Assembly: GCF_007692655.1 (NCBI RefSeq)
Contig: NZ_REBQ01000192.1
Location: 1 to 64,000, forward strand
Source of the DNA: Halomonas sp.
Lineage (GTDB): Bacteria; Pseudomonadota; Gammaproteobacteria; Pseudomonadales; Halomonadaceae
Direction: 5' to 3'
DNA length: 64,000 nt
Positions 40,366 to 50,409 of the stretch are shown here, one piece after another. Below the pieces are notes generated by a model. That model ran no database searches. It saw only the letters and a list, made by a program, of their open reading frames with translations, and was not told the DNA's origin. Positions within the stretch are counted from its first letter, which is position 1. Each line of letters begins with the position of its first letter. The translations under genes were made by a program, and so were the position numbers.

Positions 40366-41516
40366 GATGCCAGCTCCTTAAGGGCCTCGGCCAGCTCAGT
40401 ATTCAAATACTCTCCCCGCCAACCGCTGGGCCAGGTTAAAGGTTCACCTGCTAGATCCTGCATCACCAGCGTTTCAATATCGCGTCGGCGCATTAACATT
40501 TCCGGCGCCACGCCTAACTCATCCGCTTTGGCAGTGATCACTTTTTTTAGCGCCTTGAAACGCGACTTAAACGCTGGGTGCATGGGGTCCGGCCAGCGCA
40601 TCGGAAGCATGGCTTCCTCGCAGTGTAGAGCCTGTTTCACCATGGCCAGCAGTGCATCACCCTCTTTTTTGATCAGCATCGGCTTAACGCCCTCAACCTC
40701 AGCTAGCTCAAAGCGGTTGCTGGGCATTTTTTCTGCAATGGCAAACAGTAACTTATCGCTGATTAGCCAATTACGGGGCATATTGCGGCGACGGGTTTCG
40801 CCCTCGCGCCATACCGTCATTAACCGGTACGCTTCCATTTGGCGTGGCGTTAACCGCCATAGTTGGCGTTGACGGGTATACCACTGCTGATCATTTTCAA
40901 CGCTTCGCCCGGCCTGTTCAACTAAGCTTGCACACTCATCGTCTACCCAGCTCCGCCGACCTAACGCATCGAGCTTCTCGGCTTGAAGCATCCATACCTT
41001 TAACAAATAGATAACATCCAGCGCGGCATAATGACATTGCGCTGGCGTTAACGGTCGCACTAACCAGTTTGAGCGGGTCTCGTCTTTGGGCAGCGTTTCC
41101 CCCATCCAAAACTCGACCAGCTTTTGATAGCCCATGCTAGGATTTTCGCCTAAAAACCCCTGAACGACCTGGGTATCAATGAGCGGCTCAGGCAATACGC
41201 CTGCCCAGTGTTGAAAGACCTCCAAATCCTCGCTGCAGGCATGCAATAATTTAACAGCGCTATTTTGCAACAGTGAGCGGAATTTATCGGTACATGGGAT
41301 CGCCACAGGGTCAATCAAATACGCCTGATCGCCTGCGGTAAACTGTATGAGCGCAGGGACTGGAAAAAACGTGTTCTCTCGAAAAAACTCGGTATCCAGT
41401 GCAATAACAGAGGCATTGGCTACTTGCTCGCACGCTGCATCAAGCGCGTCTGGTGTATCAAGCCATTGAAATGAGGGGGTATGAGAGGACAAAAGATTTT
41501 TTCCAAGTTGGCTCAC
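40362..41516 (-). CDS. rnd: Ribonuclease D
   Basis: ALDTEFFRENTFFPVPALIQF, HACSEDLEVFQ, HRDC domain region. Confidence 0.95.
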   Translation of the reverse strand: MSQLGKNLLSSHTPSFQWLDTPDALDAACEQVANASVIALDTEFFRENTFFPVPALIQFTAGDQAYLIDPVAIPCTDKFRSLLQNSAVKLLHACSEDLEVFQHWAGVLPEPLIDTQVVQGFLGENPSMGYQKLVEFWMGETLPKDETRSNWLVRPLTPAQCHYAALDVIYLLKVWMLQAEKLDALGRRSWVDDECASLVEQAGRSVENDQQWYTRQRQLWRLTPRQMEAYRLMTVWREGETRRRNMPRNWLISDKLLFAIAEKMPSNRFELAEVEGVKPMLIKKEGDALLAMVKQALHCEEAMLPMRWPDPMHPAFKSRFKALKKVITAKADELGVAPEMLMRRRDIETLVMQDLAGEPLTWPSGWRGEYLNTELAEALKELAS

Positions 41517-41561
41517 TGCCGCTATGGCGGTGGCGATTAGGGAACTACTGAATGAACTGAT

Positions 41562-42167
41562 TTACTCACTGGCGAACGGCAGACGACCATTGAACGCACG
41601 GCTTAACGTACCACCATCGACATACTCCAGCTCTCCGCCCATAGGGACGCCATAAGCCAGCCTCGTCAATGTGACGCCGTACTCTGCAAGCTGCGAAGCA
41701 ATGTAGTGGGCCGTTGCCTCGCCCTCAATAGTAGGGTTGGTTGCCAGCACGACTTCTTTAATCACCCCTTCGGCAACACGGGCCTCCAATAAATCTAAAC
41801 CAATCGACTCGGGGCCAATGCCATCCAGCGGCGAAAGATGCCCATGCAAGACGAAATAGCGACCCTTAAAGCCGCCCGCTTCTTCGATCGCCAACTGGTC
41901 GGCTGGCGATTCAACAACGCACAGGAGCGCATCATCACGACGGGGGCTTTCACACAGCGCACAGATATCGGCTTCAGTGAGCGTTCGACAGCGTTGACAA
42001 TAGCCTACTTCTTCGATCGCCTGCTGAATAACAGCGGCAAGCCGCTGGCCGCCTGGACGCTCGCGCTCCAAAATATGCATCGCCATGCGCTGGGCCGTCT
42101 TAGGCCCAACGCCAGGCAGTACGCGGAAGGCCTCCATTAACTGCTCAACGAGAGGAGAAAAACGCAT
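41562..42167 (-). CDS. recR: Recombination protein RecR
   Basis: [18 protein letters not shown]4 zinc motif, [23 protein letters not shown]. Confidence 0.97.
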   Translation of the reverse strand: MRFSPLVEQLMEAFRVLPGVGPKTAQRMAMHILERERPGGQRLAAVIQQAIEEVGYCQRCRTLTEADICALCESPRRDDALLCVVESPADQLAIEEAGGFKGRYFVLHGHLSPLDGIGPESIGLDLLEARVAEGVIKEVVLATNPTIEGEATAHYIASQLAEYGVTLTRLAYGVPMGGELEYVDGGTLSRAFNGRLPFASE

Positions 42168-42170
42168 CGC

Positions 42171-42497
42171 TTAGAACGGCATCTTAAAGCCGGGCGGCAA
42201 ATTCAAGCCAGCCGTTGCCTCTTCCATTTTTTGTTTTGAGCTAACCTCCAGTTTGCGCACCGCATCATTGACCGCCGCGGCTAGCAAATCTTCCAGTAGC
42301 TCTTTATCTTCTTCCATAACACTGGGGTCAATGGACACATTTGATACGTCGTGGCGACCGTTCATGGTGACTTTGACCAACCCCGCGCCCGCCTCGCCCT
42401 GTACCTCGGCTTTAGCTACTTCTTCCTGGGCACGCTGCATTTTCTCCTGCATCTCTTGGGCTTGTTTCATTAAGTTGCCCATTCCACCTTTAAGCAT
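42171..42497 (-). CDS. YbaB/EbfC family nucleoid-associated protein
   Basis: [26 protein letters not shown]...[16 protein letters not shown]. Confidence 0.97.
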   Translation of the reverse strand: MLKGGMGNLMKQAQEMQEKMQRAQEEVAKAEVQGEAGAGLVKVTMNGRHDVSNVSIDPSVMEEDKELLEDLLAAAVNDAVRKLEVSSKQKMEEATAGLNLPPGFKMPF

Positions 42498-42562
42498 GGT
42501 CTGATCTCCAACGTGGTTAAAAATTATAAAAAAAGCGGCAGCAATGAGTCATGAAATAGAGT

Positions 42563-44644
42563 TTAACGCATTGCATCAGCTGGCTTGACGCTAGACTCTA
42601 TCAACTTGGCCCCAAACGCCTGCTGTAACTTCTGAACATGAGGGTCATGATAGAGTAGATCAACCGCTTGGGCATGGCGCTCTTTGGTAAGACGCTCTTC
42701 GCGCTGACGAGGTGTTTCCACACTGTCAGGTAATTCAGCAACGAAAAACGCTACCCGGCGTGGCATGCCCTGCTCTTTGAGCGCCCGCTCAATACGCGTT
42801 TGATGCACTTCCGCCTGCATGGCTTCTTGGCTGGGATCCAAGCGAAGCGTTAGCAGCTCGCCATCGTCACTTTCTACCAAGCAGTTGCCCGCTAAATTAC
42901 GCGTTAATCCCCCTAGCCCTAATGAATCAAAGCTTAGCAGCCAGTGCGCATTATCCAGTTGGTCCGGTTGATCCTCTGCCTTGACCGCATGTTGAGTAGC
43001 ACTAGGCGACGCTTGAGGCTCATCCGCCGGGGCAGATAACGTTTCTTCAGAGTGATGGTGTCCCGGCTCAGGGCTGTTTGCAGGCTCAGGGCTGTTTGCA
43101 GGCTCAGGGCTGTTTACGGGCTGCAGGCTGCTTGCGGGCTCAAGGCTGTTTTCGGGCTCAAGACTGGTTGCGGGCTCTAACGTCGACTTGGACGCTGACT
43201 CAGGATCAGCCGATGGCTTATAGATAGGCTCTGGCACAGAGGCTGACTGAGACTCTCCAGCCTCATCATCGTCTGACCAAGGTGGCGGCTCCTGCAGAGG
43301 CGGCTCTTCTTGGTGTGACGCTACTTCTTGATGAGCCGGCTGGGACACCGGTTCAAACGAGGGTGAACTGCTTGACGCAACGTTTGGAGCTGCCATGTCA
43401 TGGCTAGCATCTTCTGACTCAGACTTTCGCTCTTGCTCCAGCGTCACAGCCGATGTGTCCGCCACCTGTGTAGCACTCACAGAGGTTTCCACTGAAGGCG
43501 CACTACGCAGCGGCAGCGGCGTACGCGGTGGCTTGGGAACGCCCTGAGGCCGAAACGCCAACATTCGCAGTAGCGTCATTTCCAAGGCACTGCGTAGGTC
43601 AGGGGCGTGCACCATATCTCCACGCCCCTGAATACCAATTTGGTAATAGAGCTGAATATCTTCGGCGGTAAAACGGCTCGCCAGTTGTAAGATGAGCTCA
43701 CGGTCGCCGTGACTATTGTCAACCGCATCGGGCACCATCTGCGCGACAGCTAGGCGGTGTAGCATACTTGAAAGCTCATCAAGCACTGCAGCGAAATCCG
43801 GGCCCTGCTCTGCTAATTGAGCCACCTCGGCCAACAGGCGCTGCACGTCAACATCCGCAAGCGCTTCAGCGAGAGCAAGAATGTGACGGTGGTCCAGCGT
43901 GCCTAGCATGGCGGCTACATCTGCATGGCGCACAGCACCCTGACCAAACGCAATCGCCTGATCGGTTAGGCTCATGGCATCACGCATTGAGCCTTCCGCC
44001 GCTTTACCTAATAGCCACAGCGCGCTTTCATCAAAGGCGACGCCCTCTTCACCCAGCACATAGGTGAGGTGTTCCACGACGCGCTCTGGCGGCATATGTT
44101 TAAGAGTGAACTGGAGGCAACGTGACAGCACCGTCGGCGGCAATTTTTGCGGATCGGTGGTTGCCAGCAAAAACTTAACATGGGGTGGAGGCTCTTCCAG
44201 GGTTTTCAGCAGCGCATTGAAACTGCTGGTGGAGAGCATGTGCACCTCGTCGATCAGGTATACCTTATATCGACCTTGGGTAGGCGCGTACTGCACATTG
44301 TCTAGCAGCTCCCGGGTATCCTCTACCTTGGTTCTTGATGCGGCATCCACCTCAATCAAATCAACAAAGCGGCCTTCATCAATGGCTTTACAACTATCGC
44401 ATTGACCGCAAGGAGTCGAGGTAATCCCCTCATCGCCACGCCCGTTGGCAGTGCAGTTCAAACACTTGGCAAGTATACGCGCCAGGGTAGTTTTACCCAC
44501 GCCGCGGGTACCTGTGAACAGATAGGCATGATGTAGACGGCCCTGGTCAAGGGCATTGACCAAGGCACGCTGAACATGGGCCTGCCCCACCAGTTCGTGG
44601 AATGTACGCGGCCGCCACTTACGGGCCAGAACCTGATAGCTCAT
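42563..44644 (-). CDS. dnaX: DNA polymerase III subunit gamma/tau
   Basis: MSYQVLARKWRPRTFHELVGQAHVQRAL, TGTRGVGKTTLARILAKCLNC. Confidence 0.98.
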   Translation of the reverse strand: MSYQVLARKWRPRTFHELVGQAHVQRALVNALDQGRLHHAYLFTGTRGVGKTTLARILAKCLNCTANGRGDEGITSTPCGQCDSCKAIDEGRFVDLIEVDAASRTKVEDTRELLDNVQYAPTQGRYKVYLIDEVHMLSTSSFNALLKTLEEPPPHVKFLLATTDPQKLPPTVLSRCLQFTLKHMPPERVVEHLTYVLGEEGVAFDESALWLLGKAAEGSMRDAMSLTDQAIAFGQGAVRHADVAAMLGTLDHRHILALAEALADVDVQRLLAEVAQLAEQGPDFAAVLDELSSMLHRLAVAQMVPDAVDNSHGDRELILQLASRFTAEDIQLYYQIGIQGRGDMVHAPDLRSALEMTLLRMLAFRPQGVPKPPRTPLPLRSAPSVETSVSATQVADTSAVTLEQERKSESEDASHDMAAPNVASSSSPSFEPVSQPAHQEVASHQEEPPLQEPPPWSDDDEAGESQSASVPEPIYKPSADPESASKSTLEPATSLEPENSLEPASSLQPVNSPEPANSPEPANSPEPGHHHSEETLSAPADEPQASPSATQHAVKAEDQPDQLDNAHWLLSFDSLGLGGLTRNLAGNCLVESDDGELLTLRLDPSQEAMQAEVHQTRIERALKEQGMPRRVAFFVAELPDSVETPRQREERLTKERHAQAVDLLYHDPHVQKLQQAFGAKLIESSVKPADAMR
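43065..43172 (-). repeat. In-frame 18-bp tandem repeat (6 units) in the dnaX linker
   Basis: Units ggctcagggctgtttgca-like at 43065, 43083, 43101, 43119, 43137, 43155, encoding SPEPAN-type hexapeptides. Confidence 0.92.
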
Positions 44645-44706
44645 GAAGCTGTATATCCTTCGGCGGGCTAACTACCTCACGCTGACACCAACGCGAGGTA
44701 AGAGCC

Positions 44707-44751
44707 ACGATGCATAACAAAGACGATGCATAAAGAAGACGATGCGAGAAC
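44707..44751. repeat. 16-bp tandem repeat upstream of dnaX
   Basis: ACGATGCATAACAAAG / ACGATGCATAAAGAAG / ACGATGCGAGAAC. Confidence 0.8.
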
Positions 44752-44819
44752 AAACGTCATTCTAGCGGTTGCACCGCAGCCCGCCAACCGCAGGGAGAAG
44801 GCGGAATGTTCGACAACGC

Positions 44820-45170
44820 CTAAGCGTTATCACCGCCTTCCGCGGCACCGGCGCGCTGGGCAGCAGCTTTTACTAGCTTTTCCAGCTCACCGTTTTGATG
44901 CATCTCTACTACGATGTCGCAGCCACCCACGAGCTCGCCTTCTACCCATACTTGGGGAAAGGTTGGCCAATTAGCAATTTTGGGCAGCTCAGCGCGAATA
45001 TCGGGGTTATCCAGGACATTCACGAACGCAAAGCGCTCACCGCAGCTCATCAATGCTTGCACGGTCTGAGCTGAAAAGCCGCATTGCGGCAGCTGTGGGG
45101 ATCCCTTCATATAAATCAGAATCGGGTTCTCGCTAATCTGACGCTGAATATTTTCGGCAGTTGTGCTCAT
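44820..45170 (-). CDS. grxD: Grx4 family monothiol glutaredoxin
   Basis: YMKGSPQLPQCGFSAQTVQAL, WPTFPQVWVEGELVGGCDIV; start at MSTTAEN. Confidence 0.96.
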   Translation of the reverse strand: MSTTAENIQRQISENPILIYMKGSPQLPQCGFSAQTVQALMSCGERFAFVNVLDNPDIRAELPKIANWPTFPQVWVEGELVGGCDIVVEMHQNGELEKLVKAAAQRAGAAEGGDNA

Positions 45171-45338
45171 ACAATTTCCTCGCTTATCAATGTCCGTTGC
45201 ATACTCACTTAGCACCTGAACGAGTACCTGAGTGAAGTGCTCGGCTTTAACGTGTCACGTTATTCTACGCATGCAGTACGCGTTGCGCATCCCCTGCGGC
45301 ATCGCTAGGATAGTGTTTTTGCGCGGAGAGAAGCCCCT

Positions 45339-46259
45339 ATGGCGACACGCCATTTCCTGACCTTGCTAGATTTGACCCCCATTGAGCTGGACTATTTAAT
45401 CCAACGCGCGATTACGATTAAAACCAATCTCAAGGCGCAAGGTCCTGTTTACACGCCATTATCCAACCGCACTCTGGCCATGATTTTTGAAAAGTCATCC
45501 ACGCGTACGCGGGTTTCATTTGAAACAGGAATGGCACAGTTTGGCGGCCATGCGCTGTTTCTCTCTCCCCGCGACACGCAGCTTGGTCGCGGAGAACCAA
45601 TTGAAGATACCGCCCGCGTTCTGTCCGAAATGGTTGACGCGGTCATGATCCGCACTTTTTCACATGCCGGGCTAGAAACCTATGCCAGCGCCAGCAGCGT
45701 GCCCGTCATTAACGCGTTAAGCGATGACTACCACCCCTGCCAACTGCTTGCCGATGTTATGACCTGGACCGAACTGCGCGGCAATGTCAAAGGCCGTACA
45801 GCAGTGTGGATTGGTGATGGCAATAACATGTGCCATTCGTGGATTAACGCTGCCCGCCAATTCGATTTTCACCTACGCATTTGCTGCCCAAAAGGCTATG
45901 AGCCCCGTTCAGACATTATGGATGCCGCAGGCGATCACATCACGTTACTGCATGATCCGCAGGAAGCGGTAAAGCAGGCTGACCTGGTGACAACAGACGT
46001 TTGGGCCTCAATGGGTCAGGAAGAAGAGCAGGCTAAACGGGAAGCTGACTTTGCAGGTTTCCAAGTCACCGAAGCGATGCTCGACCAGGCTAACCAAGAC
46101 GTGCTCTTCCTCCACTGCCTACCCGCACACCGTGGCGAAGAAATTAGCCATACGCTGCTCGACGACCCGCGCGCAGCAGTCTGGCAGGAAGCCGGCAATC
46201 GCCTACATGCACAAAAAGCGCTGATTGAGTTTTTACTACTGGGCAGGGTCACTGAGTAA
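45339..46259 (+). CDS. argF: Ornithine carbamoyltransferase
   Basis: [35 protein letters not shown]. Confidence 0.96.
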   Translation: MATRHFLTLLDLTPIELDYLIQRAITIKTNLKAQGPVYTPLSNRTLAMIFEKSSTRTRVSFETGMAQFGGHALFLSPRDTQLGRGEPIEDTARVLSEMVDAVMIRTFSHAGLETYASASSVPVINALSDDYHPCQLLADVMTWTELRGNVKGRTAVWIGDGNNMCHSWINAARQFDFHLRICCPKGYEPRSDIMDAAGDHITLLHDPQEAVKQADLVTTDVWASMGQEEEQAKREADFAGFQVTEAMLDQANQDVLFLHCLPAHRGEEISHTLLDDPRAAVWQEAGNRLHAQKALIEFLLLGRVTE

Positions 46260-46339
46260 GCAAAAGCACTCAGCAAACAACCGCTGAGGTTAGAATAGCT
46301 CTGTCTCCGGCAACCGCACGGATGGCGTTTCCAAGTCGC

Positions 46340-46370
46340 AAAAAAGCCTCGTTAAAAACGAGGCTTTTTT
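46340..46370. terminator. Bidirectional Rho-independent terminator between argF and tRNA-Ala
   Basis: AAAAAAGCCTCGTTAAAAACGAGGCTTTTTT. Confidence 0.95.
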
Positions 46371-46381
46371 GTTTACAATTC

Positions 46382-46457
46382 TGGTGGAGCCTAGCGGGAT
46401 CGAACCGCTGACCTCAACACTGCCAGTGTTGCGCTCTCCCAGCTGAGCTAAGGCCCC
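46382..46457 (-). tRNA. tRNA-Ala (GGC)
   Basis: Cloverleaf GGGGCCTTAGCTCAGCTGGGAGAGC...CTGGCAG anticodon loop...GGTTCGATCCCGCTAGGCTCCACCA, CCA encoded. Confidence 0.97.
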
Positions 46458-46629
46458 ACGTACTGCGTTTTCAACAGCGAGCGGATACTACGATGATCCC
46501 CCTGCTCGGTCAAGTTTTTGAACCATCAGCGCTAACTAATTCTCCTTTATCGCTAGCTGTGGCACTCTATACCCCAGTTTAAAAGGCCAACGTCTCAGCC
46601 CACGATGTTTCTATGCAGGAGCCTGTCCA

Positions 46630-47280
46630 TTGATCAGTGTACTTATCGCCGATGATCATCATCTAGTAAGAACCAGCATTGCTCACCTGCTTAATGAAGA
46701 GTGTGACATTAAAATTGTGGGCGAAGTCGACGATGGAGAAAGTGCGGTAACGCAGTGTCGCCATTTAAAGCCAGACATTGTCTTAATGGATATTCGTATG
46801 CCTGGGATCGGGGGGCTTGAAGCCACTCGACGGATTCGCCGCACGATGGAAGACGTTAAAGTGTTGATCCTCACTGCACATATGGAAGACAGTGTTCTGC
46901 GCCGCATGCTTGAAGCTGGCGCCTCTGGCTTTTTGAGTAAAGGTGCAGATGCAGCTGAGATGACCGATGCCATACGCCAGGTCTTCCATGGTCGGCGCTA
47001 CGTAAGTCAAGAGATCGCTCAGCGTCTGGCGCTCTCACACTTCACCAATGAAGATAACCCCTTTAGTCACCTTTCTCACCGTGAGCTACAAATTGCATTA
47101 ATGATCGTCAACTGCCAGCGCGTACAAGATATCTCTGATCGCCTGCATTTAAGTCCTAAAACGGTAAACACCTACCGCTATCGACTGTTTGATAAACTTG
47201 AAGTGGCTACAGACGTTGAACTTACTCACCTGGCTCTCCGTCATGGATTAGTTGAGGGTTTTGACGCCACCCAAATATAA
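46630..47280 (+). CDS. uvrY: Response regulator GacA/UvrY (LuxR-type, FixJ/NarL)
   Basis: ISVLIADDHHLVRTSIAHLL, LMDIRMPGIGGLEATRRI, LHLSPKTVNTYRYRLFDKL; TTG start; next to uvrC as in related genomes. Confidence 0.95.
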   Translation: MISVLIADDHHLVRTSIAHLLNEECDIKIVGEVDDGESAVTQCRHLKPDIVLMDIRMPGIGGLEATRRIRRTMEDVKVLILTAHMEDSVLRRMLEAGASGFLSKGADAAEMTDAIRQVFHGRRYVSQEIAQRLALSHFTNEDNPFSHLSHRELQIALMIVNCQRVQDISDRLHLSPKTVNTYRYRLFDKLEVATDVELTHLALRHGLVEGFDATQI

Positions 47281-47317
47281 TTCCCCCTCTGCTGTTATCG
47301 GGTACCGACACGCTGAT

Positions 47318-49132
47318 ATGACCTTTGATGCTAAGCAGTTCTTAAGTTCGGTAAGCACCTCACCAGGCGTTTATCGCATGCTTGATGAACACAGCAACAC
47401 CCTGTATGTAGGCAAGGCCAAGCGGCTTAAAAACCGCCTTGCAAGCTATTTCCGTGGCCAACTGAATACTAAAACTCAGGCCATGGTGGGACGTATTGCC
47501 GACGTTCAGGTAACAGTGACGCGCACCGAAACGGAAGCACTCCTGCTTGAACAAACCCTGATCAAACAATTGCGCCCGCCTTATAACATTCTGCTGCGCG
47601 ATGATAAGTCCTATCCTTTTGTGTTCGTCACCGATCGCCACGCTTACCCGGCACTTGAATACAAACGCGCACGCCAACGTAGTGACGATGGCCGGTATCT
47701 AGGCCCTTACCCCAGCAGCGGGGCCGTACGCGAAAGCTTAGCGTTGATGCAAAAAATATTTCATATTCGCAGCTGTGAAGACAGTGTATTTGCCCATCGC
47801 TCAAGACCCTGTTTGCAGTACCAGATTCAGCGTTGTAGCGCCCCCTGTGTCAACTATATATCTGCCGAGGATTACCGCCGGGACCTTGAACACGCCGTGA
47901 TGTGCCTGGAAGGCAAAAGTGAACACGTTACCCAGGAACTGATGGAGGCGATGGAAGCCGCCAGCAAAGCTCTCAACTTTGAGGAAGCCGCTCGCCTTCG
48001 CGATCAAGTTCAGCAACTCAGGCAGCTTCAACAACGTCAGTTTGTTGACACGGGCGACGGTGATGCCGACATTTTTGCCCTTGCTGAACGTCCCGGTGCG
48101 CTAGGCGTGTCCGTTCTAAGCGTTCGCGATGGCCGGTTACTGGGCGCACGACACCACACGCCCAAAAACGATTTGGACCTCCCCCTTGAAATCCTGCTCA
48201 CCGAGGTGGTCAGCCAATACTATTTTGGTCAGCCCCACAACGTTCCCAGCGAAGTCATTACCAGCCATCCCCTAGAGGATAGTGGACTAATTGCTGAAGC
48301 GCTGACTCAGCAGGCGGGCAAGCGCATTCGCGTGACCAGCCAAGTGCGAGGCCACCGCGCACAGTGGCAGCAGCTTGCCATTACCAACGCAGAGCAGCAG
48401 TTGGCCTCACAACTGGCCAATCAAACCCAGCTGACCCAACGTTTCACCGCGCTACAGAAAGCATTGGGTTTGACAGAAACGCCTCAACGTTTGGAATGCT
48501 TTGATATCAGCCATAGTCACGGCGAAGCCACCGTCGCATCCTGCGTAGTATTTGATCACCAAGGACCGCGTAAAAGCGACTACCGCCATTTCCGCATCGA
48601 GGGTGTCGCTGCAGGTGATGATTATGCCGCCATGCAGCAAGCACTCACACGGCGTCTTAAGCGGGTAAAAAGTGGTGAAGCGGTGGCCCCAGACATCTTG
48701 ATCGTCGATGGCGGCAAAGGGCAGCTCAATATGGCCCGCGAGGTATTTAAAGAGCTCGATATCACTAACATCATTCTTTTGGGCGTCGCTAAAGGGACAA
48801 CGCGTAAAGCAGGGCTTGAAAGCCTATTTCTAGAAACAGCGGATAACCCCCTTAATCTAGATCCTGCCTCACCAGCGCTCCACTTGATCCAGCACATTCG
48901 CGACGAGTCGCACCGCTTCGCCATCGCAGGACACCGCGCTCAGCGTGACAAAGCAAGACGCACCTCCACACTGCAAGAGATCCCAGGCATCGGTCCCAAA
49001 CGCAGGCGGGAGCTACTGCGATTTTTTGGCGGTCTGCAGGGCGTACAGAAAGCCAGTCGCGATGAACTAGCCCGTGTACCAGGGATCAATGCATCGTTAG
49101 CCGAGAGTATTTATCGAGCGCTAAACGGATAA
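47318..49132 (+). CDS. uvrC: Excinuclease ABC subunit UvrC
   Basis: [44 protein letters not shown]; HhH C-terminus. Confidence 0.97.
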   Translation: MTFDAKQFLSSVSTSPGVYRMLDEHSNTLYVGKAKRLKNRLASYFRGQLNTKTQAMVGRIADVQVTVTRTETEALLLEQTLIKQLRPPYNILLRDDKSYPFVFVTDRHAYPALEYKRARQRSDDGRYLGPYPSSGAVRESLALMQKIFHIRSCEDSVFAHRSRPCLQYQIQRCSAPCVNYISAEDYRRDLEHAVMCLEGKSEHVTQELMEAMEAASKALNFEEAARLRDQVQQLRQLQQRQFVDTGDGDADIFALAERPGALGVSVLSVRDGRLLGARHHTPKNDLDLPLEILLTEVVSQYYFGQPHNVPSEVITSHPLEDSGLIAEALTQQAGKRIRVTSQVRGHRAQWQQLAITNAEQQLASQLANQTQLTQRFTALQKALGLTETPQRLECFDISHSHGEATVASCVVFDHQGPRKSDYRHFRIEGVAAGDDYAAMQQALTRRLKRVKSGEAVAPDILIVDGGKGQLNMAREVFKELDITNIILLGVAKGTTRKAGLESLFLETADNPLNLDPASPALHLIQHIRDESHRFAIAGHRAQRDKARRTSTLQEIPGIGPKRRRELLRFFGGLQGVQKASRDELARVPGINASLAESIYRALNG

Positions 49133-49227
49133 ACTCCCTCTTGGCATGGATGCTACCGGCCAAGGGGGATAGAATGGCACCAGACATTTCGAATCCTCTG
49201 ATTTCCCAGCAAGGATCGCGCCCTGCG

Positions 49228-49776
49228 ATGAATATACCCAACATACTGACGTTAGCCAGAATAGCCTTCATTCCTCTGCTGGTAGTGCTGTTTTATCTGC
49301 CTTTTAATTGGAGCATGCCCGTTGCTGCAGGCCTTTTTGCACTCGCCTCCATCACCGACTGGCTAGACGGTTACTTAGCACGGCGCTGGAATCAATCAAC
49401 ACCATTTGGCGCATTTCTAGACCCGGTCGCGGACAAGCTGATGGTCGCGGTAGCCCTAGCGTTACTGATTGAACGCTTCGATACCATGGTGCTTACGCTA
49501 CCTGCCCTGGTCATTATTGGCCGTGAAATTGTTATTTCTGCGCTGCGTGAATGGATGGCTGAAATGGGCAAGCGTGGCATGGTAGCCGTTTCATGGGTGG
49601 GCAAATTGAAAACAACGCTGCAAATGGTTGCGCTGCTGATGCTATTGGCCCTGCCGCCGTCCCATGAATTCGCGATATTTGGGGTTGTGGTGCTGTATGC
49701 AGCCGCCATCTTGACACTATGGTCAATGATTCAGTACTTGAAAGCCGCCTGGCCGCATCTCAGCCGTTCTATGTAA
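49228..49776 (+). CDS. pgsA: CDP-diacylglycerol--glycerol-3-phosphate 3-phosphatidyltransferase
   Basis: [53 protein letters not shown]. Confidence 0.96.
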   Translation: MNIPNILTLARIAFIPLLVVLFYLPFNWSMPVAAGLFALASITDWLDGYLARRWNQSTPFGAFLDPVADKLMVAVALALLIERFDTMVLTLPALVIIGREIVISALREWMAEMGKRGMVAVSWVGKLKTTLQMVALLMLLALPPSHEFAIFGVVVLYAAAILTLWSMIQYLKAAWPHLSRSM

Positions 49777-49859
49777 GCTGCTGATAAGTAAATAAGGAAC
49801 AGAGTCTATTCATTGATTGACAACCCGGCGGCGATCCGTATAATTCGCCCTCGAGTCGA

Positions 49860-49934
49860 GCGGGAATAGCTCAGTGGTAGAGCATCGCCTTGCCAAGGCG
49901 AGGGTCGGGAGTTCGAATCTCCTTTCCCGCTCCA
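49860..49934 (+). tRNA. tRNA-Gly (GCC)
   Basis: GCGGGAATAGCTCAGTGGTAGAGCATCGCCTTGCCAAGGCGAGGGTCGGGAGTTCGAATCTCCTTTCCCGCTCCA. Confidence 0.98.
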
Positions 49935-49944
49935 TTTTGAAGCG

Positions 49945-50008
49945 TGGTATTGAAGGTTAGGGTCGTGAGCTGGTGCGCCAGTCCGATCGAATCTCCTTTC
50001 CCGCTCCA
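49945..50008 (+). pseudogene. Decayed partial tRNA-Gly copy (3' half) with a palindromic insertion
   Basis: Exact 22-nt repeat TCGAATCTCCTTTCCCGCTCCA (49913-49934 = 49987-50008), preceded by AGGGTCGTGAG (cf. AGGGTCGGGAG in the intact gene) and a CTGGTGCGCCAG insert. Confidence 0.7.
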
Positions 50009-50024
50009 ACGATACGACTCATGA

Positions 50025-50098
50025 GGCTGGATGGCAGAGTGGTTATGCAGCGGACTGCAACTCCGTGTACGCCGGTTCGATTCCGACTCCAGCCTCCA
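50025..50098 (+). tRNA. tRNA-Cys (GCA)
   Basis: GGCTGGATGGCAGAGTGGTTATGCAGCGGACTGCAACTCCGTG...CTCCAGCCTCCA. Confidence 0.97.
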
Positions 50099-50157
50099 CT
50101 TTTACTGTGCAGCAATGGTGTTTTGAATTACGTTTTGAAACTGCATTGCGATGTATT

Positions 50158-50244
50158 GCCCGGATGGCGAAATCGGTAGACGCAAGAGACTTAAAATCTC
50201 TCGGGGGCAACCCCGTGCCGGTTCAAGTCCGGCTCCGGGCACCA
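50158..50244 (+). tRNA. tRNA-Leu (TAA)
   Basis: GCCCGGATGGCGAAATCGGTAGACGCAAGAGACTTAAAATCTCTCGGGGGCAACCCCGTGCCGGTTCAAGTCCGGCTCCGGGCACCA with long variable arm. Confidence 0.98.
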
Positions 50245-50409
50245 TTTTATGCTCTACCTTCCCACTGTTATATTGCGACCTTTCCACGATTCAACCTACC
50301 GTTTACATGACGTCCCCTAGTGCATATTTATGCGCTTTTTTTGTGTCCAAATATCGCTAATCGCTAATCGCCACGCTATGATGCCTACCTTGAATAAGGA
50401 GCGGGCGCT

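Noticed and set aside
43065-43172. CRISPR-like array
   Set aside because: Contiguous in-frame 18-bp repeats without spacers inside the dnaX coding sequence; no cas genes in the window.
42563-44644. Programmed -1 frameshift site in dnaX producing gamma
   Set aside because: No A-AAA-AAG-like slippery heptamer (CTTTTTT on the + strand) was seen in the gene.
44645-44819. Possible 4.5S SRP RNA gene near dnaX
   Set aside because: The conserved GGTCAGGTCCGGAAGGAAGCAGCC-type core was not found on either strand in this gap.
49860-50244. Integrated genomic island at the tRNA cluster
   Set aside because: The 22-nt tRNA-Gly 3' repeat encloses only about 50 bp, with no integrase; an intact element is absent, so it was kept only as a remnant.
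49973-50360. Short ORFs spanning the tRNA cluster (49973-50179, 50065-50310, 50102-50287, 50151-50360)
   Set aside because: They are translations of tRNA-Cys and tRNA-Leu sequence, not protein-coding genes.
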